The translations under genes were made by a program, and so were the position numbers. Of a DNA stretch of 42,305 nucleotides, positions 34,335 to 42,305 are shown one piece after another. The notes below the pieces were generated by a model. That model had not been told where the DNA came from and did not search any database. It was given only the letters and a program-made list of their open reading frames with translations. Origin of the DNA: SIG78 sp045585955 (GTDB taxonomy: Bacteria > Verrucomicrobiota > Lentisphaeria > Victivallales > Victivallaceae); NCBI GenBank assembly GCA_045585955.1, contig JAZMZK010000021.1, positions 1 to 42,305 on the forward strand, read 5' to 3'. The stretch's first letter is position 1; the number at the start of each line of letters is the position of its first letter.

Positions 34335-35558
34335 ATGAACAAAGAACTTATTTCTGAACGCCTTGTTCTGGCGATCGACAACATGATCGCCGGTCAGATC
34401 ATCGACCGGCTGGATGCCAATTCCGGCAGAACTTTGCGGGACTATAACGCCCGCACCGGCAAAAAACTCTATTCCGGCAACTGGTGCACCGGTATATTTA
34501 TGGCGTGTTTGATCGCTATGTATAAGCGTACCGGCAATGCCGAATATCTGGAGCGTGCCGAATACGCCGCCCAGTATATTATGAGCTTGCAGTATCTGGA
34601 CAGCCGGGATATGCGCCACTACGGCATGTTCCGGGAAACCACCCCCCAGAGCATGGAGTGTCTGCCCCGGGATGCCACCACCGCCGCCTGGTGTCTGGTC
34701 TGGCTCTACGAAGCCACCGGCAAAGCCGAATATCTTGACCGGGCGGTGCTGTTTGCCGACTGGCACTTGAAGTACGCCATGTCCGGCAACTGGCCCATGT
34801 GGGCAATGATGATGGATAAAGATAATACCAACTTCTACAACAAAGGTTCTTTCCAGTCCGGTACCGGGCTTTTCTACCACGACTTGTTTTTGTTCACCAA
34901 CGATCCCCGGTACATCGATCAGGGTTTGAAACCCATTGCCGACTTGTATATTGAAAACTTCTTCTACGAAGATGGCGGCATCATCCGGGAAATCGGCGTA
35001 TTCAACAACAAAGAAGTCATCCGCCACCGCAGCGATGTTGTGGAGTTGGATATGCACGCATTCAACGACGACTTCGGCAATCAGATGCTTATGGCGGCGT
35101 CGGATATTTTTGAAGATGAAAAATACCGCGATCAAGCCCGCAAATTCGCCTACTGGCTGGTCAATCATCAGCAGGAAGACGGCAACTTCTTCAACGGCGT
35201 AAAATATGTGACCAGCGCTGTGCCCATAGCCCTGATGTACTTTGATGAGCTGGGGAGATACTACAACGACCCGGTATTGCTCAACGCCGCCGAACGCACC
35301 TATAACAAACTTTTGGATATGCAGATACTCGAAAGCAGCGATCCCCTGCTGAAAGGTGCCTTTGAAGGCATGCCCTACACCGCCGAAGATGATCCCCGCA
35401 CCTGTACCCAGATGCGCACCAACGCCTATTCATTCATTGCCCTGTGCAAACTGGAAGGCAAGATCAAAAACTTCTGGCTGGGCGGCGAACACAACCGCAA
35501 GTTTGTGGATCCCATCTTTATTTACGACAAGAACAACCCCTACCCCTTCAAATACTGA
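34335..35558 (+). CDS. (alpha/alpha)6-barrel six-hairpin glycosidase-like protein
   Basis: It has 407 residues with no signal peptide. Regular helix pairs rich in aromatic residues (GTGLFYHDLFLFTNDPRYID, YWLVNHQQEDGNFFNG, ALMYFDELGRYYNDP) mark the toroid fold shared by GH88/GH105, GH127-like and epimerase families. Acidic candidates include D243 and D249-D250 in ELDMHAFNDDFGN. The precise reaction is not clear. Working next to the GH36-like enzyme, it may process the same imported oligosaccharide. AAGGAG precedes the ATG. Element D begins at the stop codon. Confidence 0.78.
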   Translation: MNKELISERLVLAIDNMIAGQIIDRLDANSGRTLRDYNARTGKKLYSGNWCTGIFMACLIAMYKRTGNAEYLERAEYAAQYIMSLQYLDSRDMRHYGMFRETTPQSMECLPRDATTAAWCLVWLYEATGKAEYLDRAVLFADWHLKYAMSGNWPMWAMMMDKDNTNFYNKGSFQSGTGLFYHDLFLFTNDPRYIDQGLKPIADLYIENFFYEDGGIIREIGVFNNKEVIRHRSDVVELDMHAFNDDFGNQMLMAASDIFEDEKYRDQARKFAYWLVNHQQEDGNFFNGVKYVTSAVPIALMYFDELGRYYNDPVLLNAAERTYNKLLDMQILESSDPLLKGAFEGMPYTAEDDPRTCTQMRTNAYSFIALCKLEGKIKNFWLGGEHNRKFVDPIFIYDKNNPYPFKY

Positions 35559-35668
35559 ACTGTTTTGTGGGGAAAAAACCTTTTTGAAAAAAGGTTCTTT
35601 TCCCCACACCCCATTTTCCAAAAACTTTCACCGGAATTGCTTTTATTACAAGTAATAAAAGCAATTCC
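35559..35668 (+). repeat. Palindromic element D
   Basis: Hairpin 1 (35569-35605) pairs GGGGAAAA and AACCTTTTT with their complements, leaving one bulged base. The linker TTTTCCAAAAACTTTCACCGG matches the other copies. Hairpin 2 pairs GGAATTGCTTTTATTA (35633-35648) perfectly with 35653-35668 around CAAG. It could also act as the terminator of the gene it follows, although T-runs are short. The rest of the gap to tRNA-Cys (35669-35849) is A+T-rich with nothing recognisable. Confidence 0.82.
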
Positions 35669-35849
35669 AATTTATTTTATATAAAAGAGATACAACGTTT
35701 TACCTGCAATAATTTTTATTGTTGTTGTATAAATTCAAGATTGCTGATTTTTTCGATAGCAAACAAAAATTTGTACAAAAAAACAGGGGATTTGCAACCT
35801 TTTATGAGGTTTTGCAACCGCCGCTTTTTTATGATTCGGGCAAAAAAAA

Positions 35850-35923
35850 TGGAGGCGTGGATCGGAGTCGGACCGATTTAGGCGATTTTGCAGACCGCTG
35901 CCTAACCGTTTGGCTACCACGCC
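35850..35923 (-). tRNA. tRNA-Cys (anticodon GCA)
   Basis: A 74-base cloverleaf is read on the minus strand. The acceptor GGCGTGG pairs with CCACGCC, the D-arm is AGCCAAACGGTTAGGC, the anticodon stem GCGGT/ATCGC encloses CTGCAAA (anticodon GCA), and the T-arm has GGTCCGACTCC (C rather than the usual T at the second T-loop position). CCA is encoded (35850-35852) and is followed by eight T residues on the minus strand. Confidence 0.96.
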
Positions 35924-36002
35924 TCGTTAAAGAGAACTATTTTATACTATACAGCACTTTTTATAAAAAACAACTTTTTATAGAGTTTTTTTTGCAAAAT
36001 AA

Positions 36003-36989
36003 TCAATATTGCAGATTTTCTGCGTACCATTGGCAACATTCATGCAAGCCTTGCTGCACCGTGTGGGTAGGTTGATAGCCCAGCAGAGTTTTAGCTTTGC
36101 TTATATCTGCCAGACTGTGGGGTATGTCGCCGGAGCGTTCGGCGCCGTGGATGGCTTGGGCGTTGGCAACGACCGGATCAAACTTGCTCAATTCGTTTTT
36201 CAGATACTCAAAAAGTTCGTTCAGCGTTGTCCGGCTGCCGCATGCGGTATTATAGACTGTATTCACAGCTTCCGGTGTTTCGGTCAAAAGTGCCAATTCG
36301 TTGGCTTGCAGCACGTTATCTATGTAGGTAAAATCCCGGCTGTAACTGCCGTCGCCATTGATTATCACCGGTTCGTGCCGCAGCAGATTTATCACAAATT
36401 TGGGAATAACAGCCGCATAAGCTCCGTGGGGGTCCTGTCTTCTGCCGAAGACATTAAAGTAACGCAAACCCACGGTATCTATGCCGTACAAATTATGGAA
36501 GTTTTCGGCGTAAAGTTCGTTCACATATTTAGTTATGGCGTAAGGCGAAAGAGGTTTGCCGATAACCTCTTCCTTTTTGGGCAGAGTTTTGCTGTCGCCG
36601 TAGGTTGAGCTGCTGGCGGCGTAGACGAACCGCTTGACCTTTGCCTCGCTTGCCGCAAAAAGCATATTCACAAATCCCACGATATTCACTTTGGTACTGG
36701 TCATGGGGTCTTTAATGCTCCGGGGCACGCTGCCCAACGCCGCCTCGTGCAGCACATATTCCACACCCTCAAGGGCTTTCCGGCAATCTGCCATGGAGCG
36801 GATGTCGCCCTCAATAAGCGTAAAAGCCTTGTTTCCGGCAAAGGCGGCAAGATTTTCCCGCTTGCCGGTGGAAAAATTATCCAGCACCACCACTTCGTTG
36901 CCCTGTGCCAAAAATTTTTCCACCAGATTGGAGCCGATAAATCCAGCCCCGCCGGTAATCAAAATACGCTTGTTTTCCAATTTTCTCAT
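36003..36989 (-). CDS. UDP-sugar 4-epimerase (WbpP/Gne-like SDR)
   Basis: It has 328 residues. It is an extended short-chain dehydrogenase: the NAD-binding GGAGFIGS (13-20), D36 in VVLDNFSTG, the S-S-S-T-Y region with the catalytic Y-x3-K in SPYAITK, and RYFNVFGRRQDP. The VPRSIKDP stretch points to the UDP-GlcNAc/UDP-GalNAc epimerase branch (WbpP) rather than classic GalE, but this is by resemblance. It is the last gene of the purD operon, 29 bases after mrp, with GGAG before the ATG. It could feed sugar nucleotides to envelope glycan synthesis. Confidence 0.9.
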   Translation of the reverse strand: MRKLENKRILITGGAGFIGSNLVEKFLAQGNEVVVLDNFSTGKRENLAAFAGNKAFTLIEGDIRSMADCRKALEGVEYVLHEAALGSVPRSIKDPMTSTKVNIVGFVNMLFAASEAKVKRFVYAASSSTYGDSKTLPKKEEVIGKPLSPYAITKYVNELYAENFHNLYGIDTVGLRYFNVFGRRQDPHGAYAAVIPKFVINLLRHEPVIINGDGSYSRDFTYIDNVLQANELALLTETPEAVNTVYNTACGSRTTLNELFEYLKNELSKFDPVVANAQAIHGAERSGDIPHSLADISKAKTLLGYQPTHTVQQGLHECCQWYAENLQY

Positions 36990-37018
36990 CGGCTTACGCT
37001 CCGTATCAACGGTTTTTA

Positions 37019-37843
37019 TCAGAAATATTTATTGATCATTTCCTCAAAAATCTTGCCCGGTACGCTCTTGGCAAAACGCTGGCTGAAGGGGGTGCCTTCG
37101 TCGCCGCCCTGACAGATCACCGGGTCGATGGGGATCTTGGCAAGGAGTTTTACGCCGTACTTTTCCGCCAGTTTTTCCCCGGCACCTTCTGCAAAAATGT
37201 TGACCGTTTTGCCGCAATCCGGGCAGACGAATCCGCTCATGTTTTCCACCAGCCCCAGCACCGGGAATTCCAGCTGATTGCAGAAATTCAAGCTCTTTGC
37301 CACATCGTTGGCTGCCACCTGCTGGGGAGTGGTCACGATCACCGCCTGTTTGTCGCCATCCAAAAGCTGACAGATGGTCAGCGGCTCATCGCCGGTGCCC
37401 GGAGGCGAGTCGATGATCAGATAATCCAGTTCGCCCCACGCCACATCGGTCAGAAACTGCTTGATAACCCCGATCTTCATGGGGCCCCGCCAGATTATGG
37501 CGCCGTCGGGGTCGTCGAACATGAAGCCCAGCGACACCACTTTCAGCGAACCTATCTCCTGGGGCAATATCATATCGCCATCCATCATCACGCCGCAGTT
37601 GCCCAGTTTGAGCATTTGCGGCACGCTGGGGCCGTGGATATCCACATCCAGCAGACCCACGCTGTTGCCCGCCATTGCCAGCGACACAGCCAGATTCACC
37701 GCCACGGTGCTTTTACCCACGCCGCCCTTGCCGGACATCACCACGATCTTGTGTTTGATGTTCTGCATAACGCTTTTCAAACGGCAATCTTCTGCCGCTT
37801 TTTCTTTGCTGTTGCAGTTTGAGCAATCTCCATTGCAAGCCAT
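37019..37843 (-). CDS. mrp: Mrp/NBP35-family Fe-S cluster carrier ATPase
   Basis: It has 274 residues. The deviant Walker A GKGGVGKST is at about 38-46, switch I reads DVDIHGPSVP, and LIIDSPPGTGDEP and the C-P-D-C cluster-binding pair follow. The N-terminal C3-x3-C7-x2-C10 resembles the NBP35 ferredoxin-like cluster site, shorter than in eukaryotes. It assembles and hands over Fe-S clusters in the cytoplasm. AGGAG lies 8 bases before the ATG. The 114 bases in front of it (37844-37957) carry a tandem 11-bp repeat. Confidence 0.93.
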   Translation of the reverse strand: MACNGDCSNCNSKEKAAEDCRLKSVMQNIKHKIVVMSGKGGVGKSTVAVNLAVSLAMAGNSVGLLDVDIHGPSVPQMLKLGNCGVMMDGDMILPQEIGSLKVVSLGFMFDDPDGAIIWRGPMKIGVIKQFLTDVAWGELDYLIIDSPPGTGDEPLTICQLLDGDKQAVIVTTPQQVAANDVAKSLNFCNQLEFPVLGLVENMSGFVCPDCGKTVNIFAEGAGEKLAEKYGVKLLAKIPIDPVICQGGDEGTPFSQRFAKSVPGKIFEEMINKYF

Positions 37844-37887
37844 AGTCAGTTCTCCTGTATTACCTTAAAAGTTTTAGATTTTTTCTT

Positions 37888-37931
37888 CCGTCACTTTGCC
37901 GTCATTTCGCCGTCAAATATCCGTCACTTTG
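37888..37931. repeat. Four tandem 11-bp units CCGTCAnnTnn
   Basis: The units at 37888, 37899, 37910 and 37921 all begin CCGTCA; the first and fourth are identical (CCGTCACTTTG). A further CCGTCACTTTT at 37955 overlaps the aroE stop codon. The 11-base spacing is close to one DNA helix turn. Confidence 0.8.
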
Positions 37932-37957
37932 CTGATTTTGAGCTTAAAAGTGTTCCG

Positions 37958-38812
37958 TCACTTTTTATCCAATGCCTGATTCAGTGCTTCACGCATGGCA
38001 GTTACTGCCGCCGGTTGATTTGTCCACAAACTGAAACTTCTTGCCCCCTGATGCAGCAGCATACCTCTGCCGTCAGCACAAGGTATATTGTTCTTCCGGG
38101 CAAAATCCTGCACTTTGGTCGGGTGATAGATCATATCAAAAATCGCTTTAGCTCCCTTCAGCAAATCCAACTCTACCGGAGGTGCATCATCTGCCCGCAG
38201 CCCGGCACTGGTGGCTTGGATCACCACATCGGCTTCAGCCACTGCCGCTTCGATCAAACCCTTTTCTTCGTTGCCCAGTGCCGCTAAAACTGTATTTTTC
38301 CCGGCAAGGTGTTCCGCCAGTGCTTCGGCTTTGCTTCTGGTGCGGTTGACTATGGTCAATTTGGCAGCAAACCTTTCCACAAACTCAAATGCCGTAGCTT
38401 GTGCCGCACCGCCCGCACCGAGCATCACGATCTTTGAATTGGCTATCTTGAGCTTGAACGCCTCAAAAAGTGCCGTTTCCAAGCCGTAGCCATCGGTACT
38501 GTCGCCGTAGAGTTTGCCATTGCGGTTTATCACGGTATTGACGCTGTTTGCCGCCAGTGCCGCCGGAGTGATCTCGTCCAGCAAAGCGATCAACGCCCCT
38601 TTGTGGGGCACGGTGGCGTTGAAGCCCTTGAGATTTTTCCGGGCAAACGCCACAAATTCCGGCAGTTCTTCGGGCTTGATATGGTATTTACCGTAACGCT
38701 CGCTCAATCCCGCCGCCATAAATGCCGCATTCTGCATAGCGGGCGATACACTGTGGGCAACCGGGTCGCCGATCACTGCATAGAGCGTATTTTCATTTTC
38801 AAGTGTAAACAT
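37958..38812 (-). CDS. aroE: Shikimate dehydrogenase
   Basis: It has 284 residues. It reduces 3-dehydroshikimate to shikimate with NADPH. Visible motifs are GDPVAHSVSPAMQN (substrate site), FNATVPHKG with the catalytic lysine, the nucleotide-binding GAGGAAQA, NRTRSKAEAL for NADPH preference, and LLHQGARSFSLW near the end. GAGGTG lies 5 bases before the ATG. It follows queA after 8 bases. With pheA elsewhere in the window, it is part of aromatic amino acid synthesis. Confidence 0.95.
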   Translation of the reverse strand: MFTLENENTLYAVIGDPVAHSVSPAMQNAAFMAAGLSERYGKYHIKPEELPEFVAFARKNLKGFNATVPHKGALIALLDEITPAALAANSVNTVINRNGKLYGDSTDGYGLETALFEAFKLKIANSKIVMLGAGGAAQATAFEFVERFAAKLTIVNRTRSKAEALAEHLAGKNTVLAALGNEEKGLIEAAVAEADVVIQATSAGLRADDAPPVELDLLKGAKAIFDMIYHPTKVQDFARKNNIPCADGRGMLLHQGARSFSLWTNQPAAVTAMREALNQALDKK

Positions 38813-38820
38813 TTTTCACC

Positions 38821-39894
38821 TCAAATAAACAACATACAGTCGCCGTAACTGTAAAAACGCATTTTATTTTCGATTGCCGTTGCGTAGGCTTTCAGCACCT
38901 TTTCCCGGTCGGCAAAACAGCTTACCAGCATCAAAAGTGTGCTTTTGGGCAAATGAAAATTGGTCAAAAGCATATCTACTGAACGGGGTTGGTAGGGCGG
39001 ATACAAAAATATATCCGTCGCCCCGCTTTGAGCGTGAACTATGCCATTTAAATCGGCACAACTTTCCAGAGTCCGCACCGTAGTCGTACCCACAGCCACC
39101 ACCTTTTTACCGGCAGAGTGGGTGGCGTTGACCAAATCCGCCGTTTCCTTACTTAATATATAGTGTTCGGTGTGCATCTTATGGTCGGTTATCACCGCTT
39201 CGCTGACCGGCTTGAAAGTTCCAGCCCCCACATGGAGCGTAACTTCCGAGCGGTTCACCCCTTTTTTATCCAGTGCAGCTATCACATCCGGTGTAAAGTG
39301 CAGCCCGGCGGTGGGTGCCGCCACTGCTCCGGATACCTTGGCAAAAATGGTTTGATAACGCTCAAAATCGCTGCCTTCGTCGCCCCGTTTGATGTAGGGC
39401 GGCAAGGGTATATGCCCGAATTTGGCTTGCAGAGAATCCTGATCTGCTGTATCAAAGTCGATTACAAAAGTACCATCTTCCAATCGCTCCGCCACTGTAA
39501 AGCCGGGGGCATCGCTCAAGAGATTTCCGGCGTGATCCAGCAATTTTACATAAGTACCCGGCAACGCCCGTTTGCCCGGTTTGAGCATTGCCTGATAGCG
39601 GGTGCCGGGAACTTTTTCGCCAGCCGGGTGGGGATTGAGCAAGAGAGCTTCAAAGTGTGCACCTTCTGCCAGAGCGTTCTTTCTGCCGTACAATCTTGCC
39701 CGCATGACTTTGGTGTTGTTGCTGACCAGCAAGTCCCCGGGCGAAATATACTCCACGATATCGGCAAATTCCCGGATGACGCACTCGCCGGTAGTGCGGT
39801 TCAAAACCAGCATCCGTGAGCGGTCACGCTTTTCGGCGGGCCGCTGGGCAATAAGCTCTTCCGGCAGCTGGTAGTCAAAGAGATCGGTTCTCAT
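38821..39894 (-). CDS. queA: S-adenosylmethionine:tRNA ribosyltransferase-isomerase
   Basis: It has 357 residues of normal length. It makes epoxyqueuosine on tRNA in queuosine synthesis. Motifs include the N-terminal FDYQLPEELIAQRPAEKRD, VSNNTKVMRARLYGRK, AAPTAGLHFT, and the TNFHLPKSTLLMLVSCF stretch. The start lies three bases after the rhomboid stop. The tail ends in YGDCMLFI, as expected for QueA. Confidence 0.96.
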   Translation of the reverse strand: MRTDLFDYQLPEELIAQRPAEKRDRSRMLVLNRTTGECVIREFADIVEYISPGDLLVSNNTKVMRARLYGRKNALAEGAHFEALLLNPHPAGEKVPGTRYQAMLKPGKRALPGTYVKLLDHAGNLLSDAPGFTVAERLEDGTFVIDFDTADQDSLQAKFGHIPLPPYIKRGDEGSDFERYQTIFAKVSGAVAAPTAGLHFTPDVIAALDKKGVNRSEVTLHVGAGTFKPVSEAVITDHKMHTEHYILSKETADLVNATHSAGKKVVAVGTTTVRTLESCADLNGIVHAQSGATDIFLYPPYQPRSVDMLLTNFHLPKSTLLMLVSCFADREKVLKAYATAIENKMRFYSYGDCMLFI

Positions 39895-39897
39895 TGC

Positions 39898-40770
39898 TTA
39901 CCGCCCCCGGGACTGCATCTGTTCCCGGAAAAATTGCAGTTCGGCACGCTCGTAATCGGTCAAACTGTTGATGCCGTGTTCGGAAATTTTATCCAGCAAA
40001 CGGTCAACTTCCTGCTGACTTACATGGGTTATGTGGGGCTGGGGCGAACCGCCGGGTTCAGCTGCCGCACCGCCGCCGGAATTGCCGCCGGAGGGGCCGT
40101 TGCGGTCAAAAGTTCTGCTTGTACCATTGCTGCCCAACCCCTTGAAAAGGTCTTTCAAGCTCCAGACCACATCTTTTTTGCAGAAAATAATCAAGTATAA
40201 ATACGCTCCCACAAAGCCGCCCAGATGTGCCAGATGGGCTATGTTGTCCAGCTTGCCGCTGCTCAATATTTCCAGCAAAGCATAGACCACCACCAGCGTT
40301 TTGACCTTGATGGGTACCGGTATAAAGAGCAAAAATATCTCCGTATTGGGCCGGAGCATTGCCACTGCCATCATTACGCCGAACAGTGCCCCGCTGGCTC
40401 CCACTGTGGGGTATCTATCACCCCAGTTGGCTGCCAGATGCAGCAGTGCCCCGCCGATACCGCTTAAAAAGTAGAGTATCAGAAAGCGGTTCCTGCCCAG
40501 AATGGGTGCCACCATGCTGCCAAAAATATAAAGCCCGTACATATTGAAAAATATATGGCCGAACCCATCGTGGAAAAACATATATGTAACCAGCTGATAC
40601 CAGCGGAACTTATATTCGTTTGCCCACAGATAAAGTGCACCGTTTTCGCCTATATTAAGCAGAAAAACCGCCACATTTATACCGATAATCGCCCAGACGG
40701 CCTGCATTGCCTCCCGGGCAAATTTACCGTAATCATCACGAAACTGCATATAGGGTCGTTCTCCCAGCAT
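39898..40770 (-). CDS. Rhomboid family intramembrane serine protease
   Basis: It has 290 residues with six membrane segments. The catalytic dyad is visible: S126 in GASGALFG and H182 in HLAHLGG, and H72-x3-N76 lies in the GHIFFNMYG segment. Rhomboids cut membrane proteins within the bilayer. The cytoplasmic tail (about 205-290) has a glycine-rich stretch and a helical end that I do not recognise. It overlaps purD by one base (TAATG) and leads directly into queA. Confidence 0.93.
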   Translation of the reverse strand: MLGERPYMQFRDDYGKFAREAMQAVWAIIGINVAVFLLNIGENGALYLWANEYKFRWYQLVTYMFFHDGFGHIFFNMYGLYIFGSMVAPILGRNRFLILYFLSGIGGALLHLAANWGDRYPTVGASGALFGVMMAVAMLRPNTEIFLLFIPVPIKVKTLVVVYALLEILSSGKLDNIAHLAHLGGFVGAYLYLIIFCKKDVVWSLKDLFKGLGSNGTSRTFDRNGPSGGNSGGGAAAEPGGSPQPHITHVSQQEVDRLLDKISEHGINSLTDYERAELQFFREQMQSRGR

Positions 40771-42065
40771 TATTTACCGGCTGCCTCGTGTTCAAGGGCA
40801 TGATAGCCGATGTCCCGGCGGCAGAATGCCTTGTTCCACTTGATGCAATCCACTGCCTTGTAAGCGTTTTCAATAGCACTGCGCACATCCTTGCCCCGGG
40901 CGGTAACGCCCAGCACGCGGCCGCCGGTGTTGACGATCTCGCCCTTGTCGTTCAGGCTGGTTCCGGCATGGAAAACTTTAGCTCCGGTGGCGGCGGCTTC
41001 CGCCAAACCACTGATGGCAAAACCCTTTTCGTAATCGCCGGGGTAGCCGCCGGATGCCATAACCACGCAAACTGCGGGTTCATCGCTCCAGATCAGGTCA
41101 GCTTCGGCAAGTTTGCCCGCTGCAACTTTCTGCATAACATCCAGCAGATCGCCCTCAAAACGGCTCAAGACCGCCTGCACTTCGGGGTCGCCGAAACGCA
41201 CATTGAATTCCAGAACCTTTACCCCCTTATCGGTCACCATAGCACCCACAAAGAGCAAGCCGTGGAAATCCAGCTTTTCGGCTTTCAAGCCCACCAGCAC
41301 ATTGTCCAGCACATTCTTCTCTACTTCGGCAAGCACGGCTTCGGTCACTACCGGAGCGGGGCTGTATGCACCCATACCGCCGGTGTTGGGGCCTTTATCC
41401 TGATCGTATGCCCGCTTGTGATCCTGACTGGAGGCAAGCGCCCGGATGGTGTTGCCATCCACCAGAGCCAGCACGCTGGTTTCTTCGCCGAACAGACACT
41501 CTTCGATCAGCACCCGGTTGCCCGCTCCGCCGAAACCGCCTTCAAAGCAAAGGTCGATAAAGTCGCAGGCATCTTTGGCATTGTCGGCAACCAGCACGCC
41601 TTTACCGGCAGCCAGACCGTCGGCCTTGACTACGATGCCCTTTTCGCCGTTGGCAAATTCTTTATTCACATAATCTTTAGCCGGGGCGGGAGTATCAAAT
41701 TCAGCAGCACGGGCGGTGGGGATATTGTATTTTTCCATAAACTTTTTGGCAAAAGTCTTGCTGCCTTCCAGCTGGGCGGCGGCTTTGGAAGGCCCGAAAA
41801 TCGCCAGACCACGGCTCTTGAAAACATCCACAATGCCGTCGCAAAGCGGGGCTTCGGGGCCCACAACGGTAAAGTCGATTTTATTTTCCACTGCCCAGTC
41901 CGCCATCTTTTCCAGCTCGCTGACCTTGATATTTACGCACTCAAACTCCTGTGCGATACCGGCGTTGCCGGGGGCACAATAGACTTTCTCCACATTTTTG
42001 CTTTTGGCAAGAGTCCAACACAACACATGTTCACGACCACCGGAACCGACTACCAGAATTTTCAT
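40770..42065 (-). CDS. purD: Phosphoribosylamine-glycine ligase (GAR synthetase)
   Basis: It has 431 residues and catalyses the second step of purine synthesis. Motifs are the N-terminal VGSGGREHVLCW, GPEAPLCDGI, GPSKAAAQLEGSK, the ATP-grasp VVKADGLAAGKGV, DHKRAYDQDKGPNTGGMGAY and EFNVRFGDPE. AGGAGA lies 6-7 bases before the ATG and a near-consensus promoter lies upstream. It is the first gene of the six-gene run ending with the 4-epimerase. Confidence 0.97.
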   Translation of the reverse strand: MKILVVGSGGREHVLCWTLAKSKNVEKVYCAPGNAGIAQEFECVNIKVSELEKMADWAVENKIDFTVVGPEAPLCDGIVDVFKSRGLAIFGPSKAAAQLEGSKTFAKKFMEKYNIPTARAAEFDTPAPAKDYVNKEFANGEKGIVVKADGLAAGKGVLVADNAKDACDFIDLCFEGGFGGAGNRVLIEECLFGEETSVLALVDGNTIRALASSQDHKRAYDQDKGPNTGGMGAYSPAPVVTEAVLAEVEKNVLDNVLVGLKAEKLDFHGLLFVGAMVTDKGVKVLEFNVRFGDPEVQAVLSRFEGDLLDVMQKVAAGKLAEADLIWSDEPAVCVVMASGGYPGDYEKGFAISGLAEAAATGAKVFHAGTSLNDKGEIVNTGGRVLGVTARGKDVRSAIENAYKAVDCIKWNKAFCRRDIGYHALEHEAAGK

Positions 42066-42157
42066 TTTTCATTTCTCCTGTATGTAAAAGTTTATATTTC
42101 AGTAATATCTCAAATTTTGTGAAACTGAAAAGTTAAATTATATCATTTATGATTATA

Positions 42158-42186
42158 AATATACCACACAAGTTATGATTTGTCAA
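42158..42186 (-). promoter_or_regulatory. Strong promoter of the purD operon
   Basis: On the minus strand TTGACA (42186-42181), a 17-base spacer and TATATT (42163-42158) are seen. The leader to the purD ATG is about 85 bases. A second -10-like element (TATAAT) lies closer to the gene near 42139-42144. Confidence 0.75.
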
Positions 42187-42235
42187 AATCGACAAAAACA
42201 TAGCGAGCCTCCGGTGGATACAGCGTGCGGCAATG

Positions 42236-42299
42236 TCGAGTTTTGCAATGCCCTGCCCGAGGGAGTGTACTTTTGTACTCGACCGAGGTGCAGGGTTGC
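42236..42299. repeat. Imperfect palindrome at the right edge of the window
   Basis: GCAATGCCCTGC (42245-42256) pairs with GCAGGGTTGC (42290-42299), leaving a two-base bulge, and GAGTGTAC/GTACTC can pair inside around TTTT. The 13 bases TCGAGTTTTGCAA just before it (42236-42248) also occur at 16195-16207, in the repeat-rich region by tRNA-Thr, so this may be the start of a related repeat. Confidence 0.55.
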
Positions 42300-42305
42300 G
42301 GCAAG

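Noticed and set aside
40707..42122. 471-codon open frame on the plus strand
   Set aside because: Antisense to purD, with shadow composition and no family motif.

Overview
The window looks like chromosomal DNA of a Gram-negative, carbohydrate-degrading bacterium of the Lentisphaerae/Victivallales type. This is an inference from gene style, with no database search behind it. The signs are a secreted pseudopilin-like protein with an FTLIEL motif and a C-terminal H-x9-DG-like region, large secreted multidomain glycosidases with carbohydrate-binding modules, a GntR/LacI-hybrid regulator, paralogous secreted beta-helix proteins, and many palindromic repeats between genes. About 30 convincing protein genes, two tRNA genes (Thr-UGU, Cys-GCA) and several repeat families are described.

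Layout. 1-326: an AAGC microsatellite, a near-perfect palindrome and a terminator. 327-3205 (+): three coupled genes for a lipid-linked glycosylation pathway (GT-C enzyme, GT2 enzyme, GtrA flippase-like protein). 8688-3202 (-): a five-gene operon of pheA, a YeiH-type transporter, a divergent cysteine-desulfurase-like protein, a sugar isomerase/epimerase-like protein and a MATE exporter. 8859-13424 (+): nrdR, a protein with an ATP-cone-like N-terminus, purQ, dnaN and recF. 13563-16052 (+): a visibly more A+T-rich insert with its own promoter, encoding a sigma-70-like factor overlapped by an atypical protein kinase and then a short possible gene. 15866-16619: a repeat-rich stretch running up to the 3' end of tRNA-Thr. 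17400-19661: an HD hydrolase, a FAH-family enzyme, a dCMP-deaminase-like enzyme and a PIG-L-type deacetylase.

19751-35558 is a polysaccharide/glycan utilisation region. It holds two coupled secreted beta-helix proteins, an M55 (DppA-like) aminopeptidase, a regulator-glycosidase-pseudopilin operon, remnants of an ECF sigma gene fused to a discoidin-like domain, a secreted carbohydrate-binding protein, a GH36-like alpha-galactosidase and an (alpha/alpha)6-barrel enzyme. 35850-42065 (-) holds tRNA-Cys and a six-gene housekeeping run: purD, rhomboid protease, queA, aroE, mrp/NBP35 and a UDP-sugar 4-epimerase.

The most unusual signals are these. (1) A family of four palindromic elements (A-D) has conserved CTGTTCCCAATA-type ends and inner hairpins whose sequence changes between copies while base pairing is kept. 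(2) The M55 gene is framed by a 54-bp perfect inverted repeat formed by two of these elements. (3) The sigma factor and kinase form a translationally coupled pair in an A+T-rich insert next to repeats and a tRNA. (4) An AAGC microsatellite with 21 tandem copies lies upstream of the glycosyltransferase operon, and GCGAAGC mini-hairpin motifs recur at 16.1-16.5 kb.
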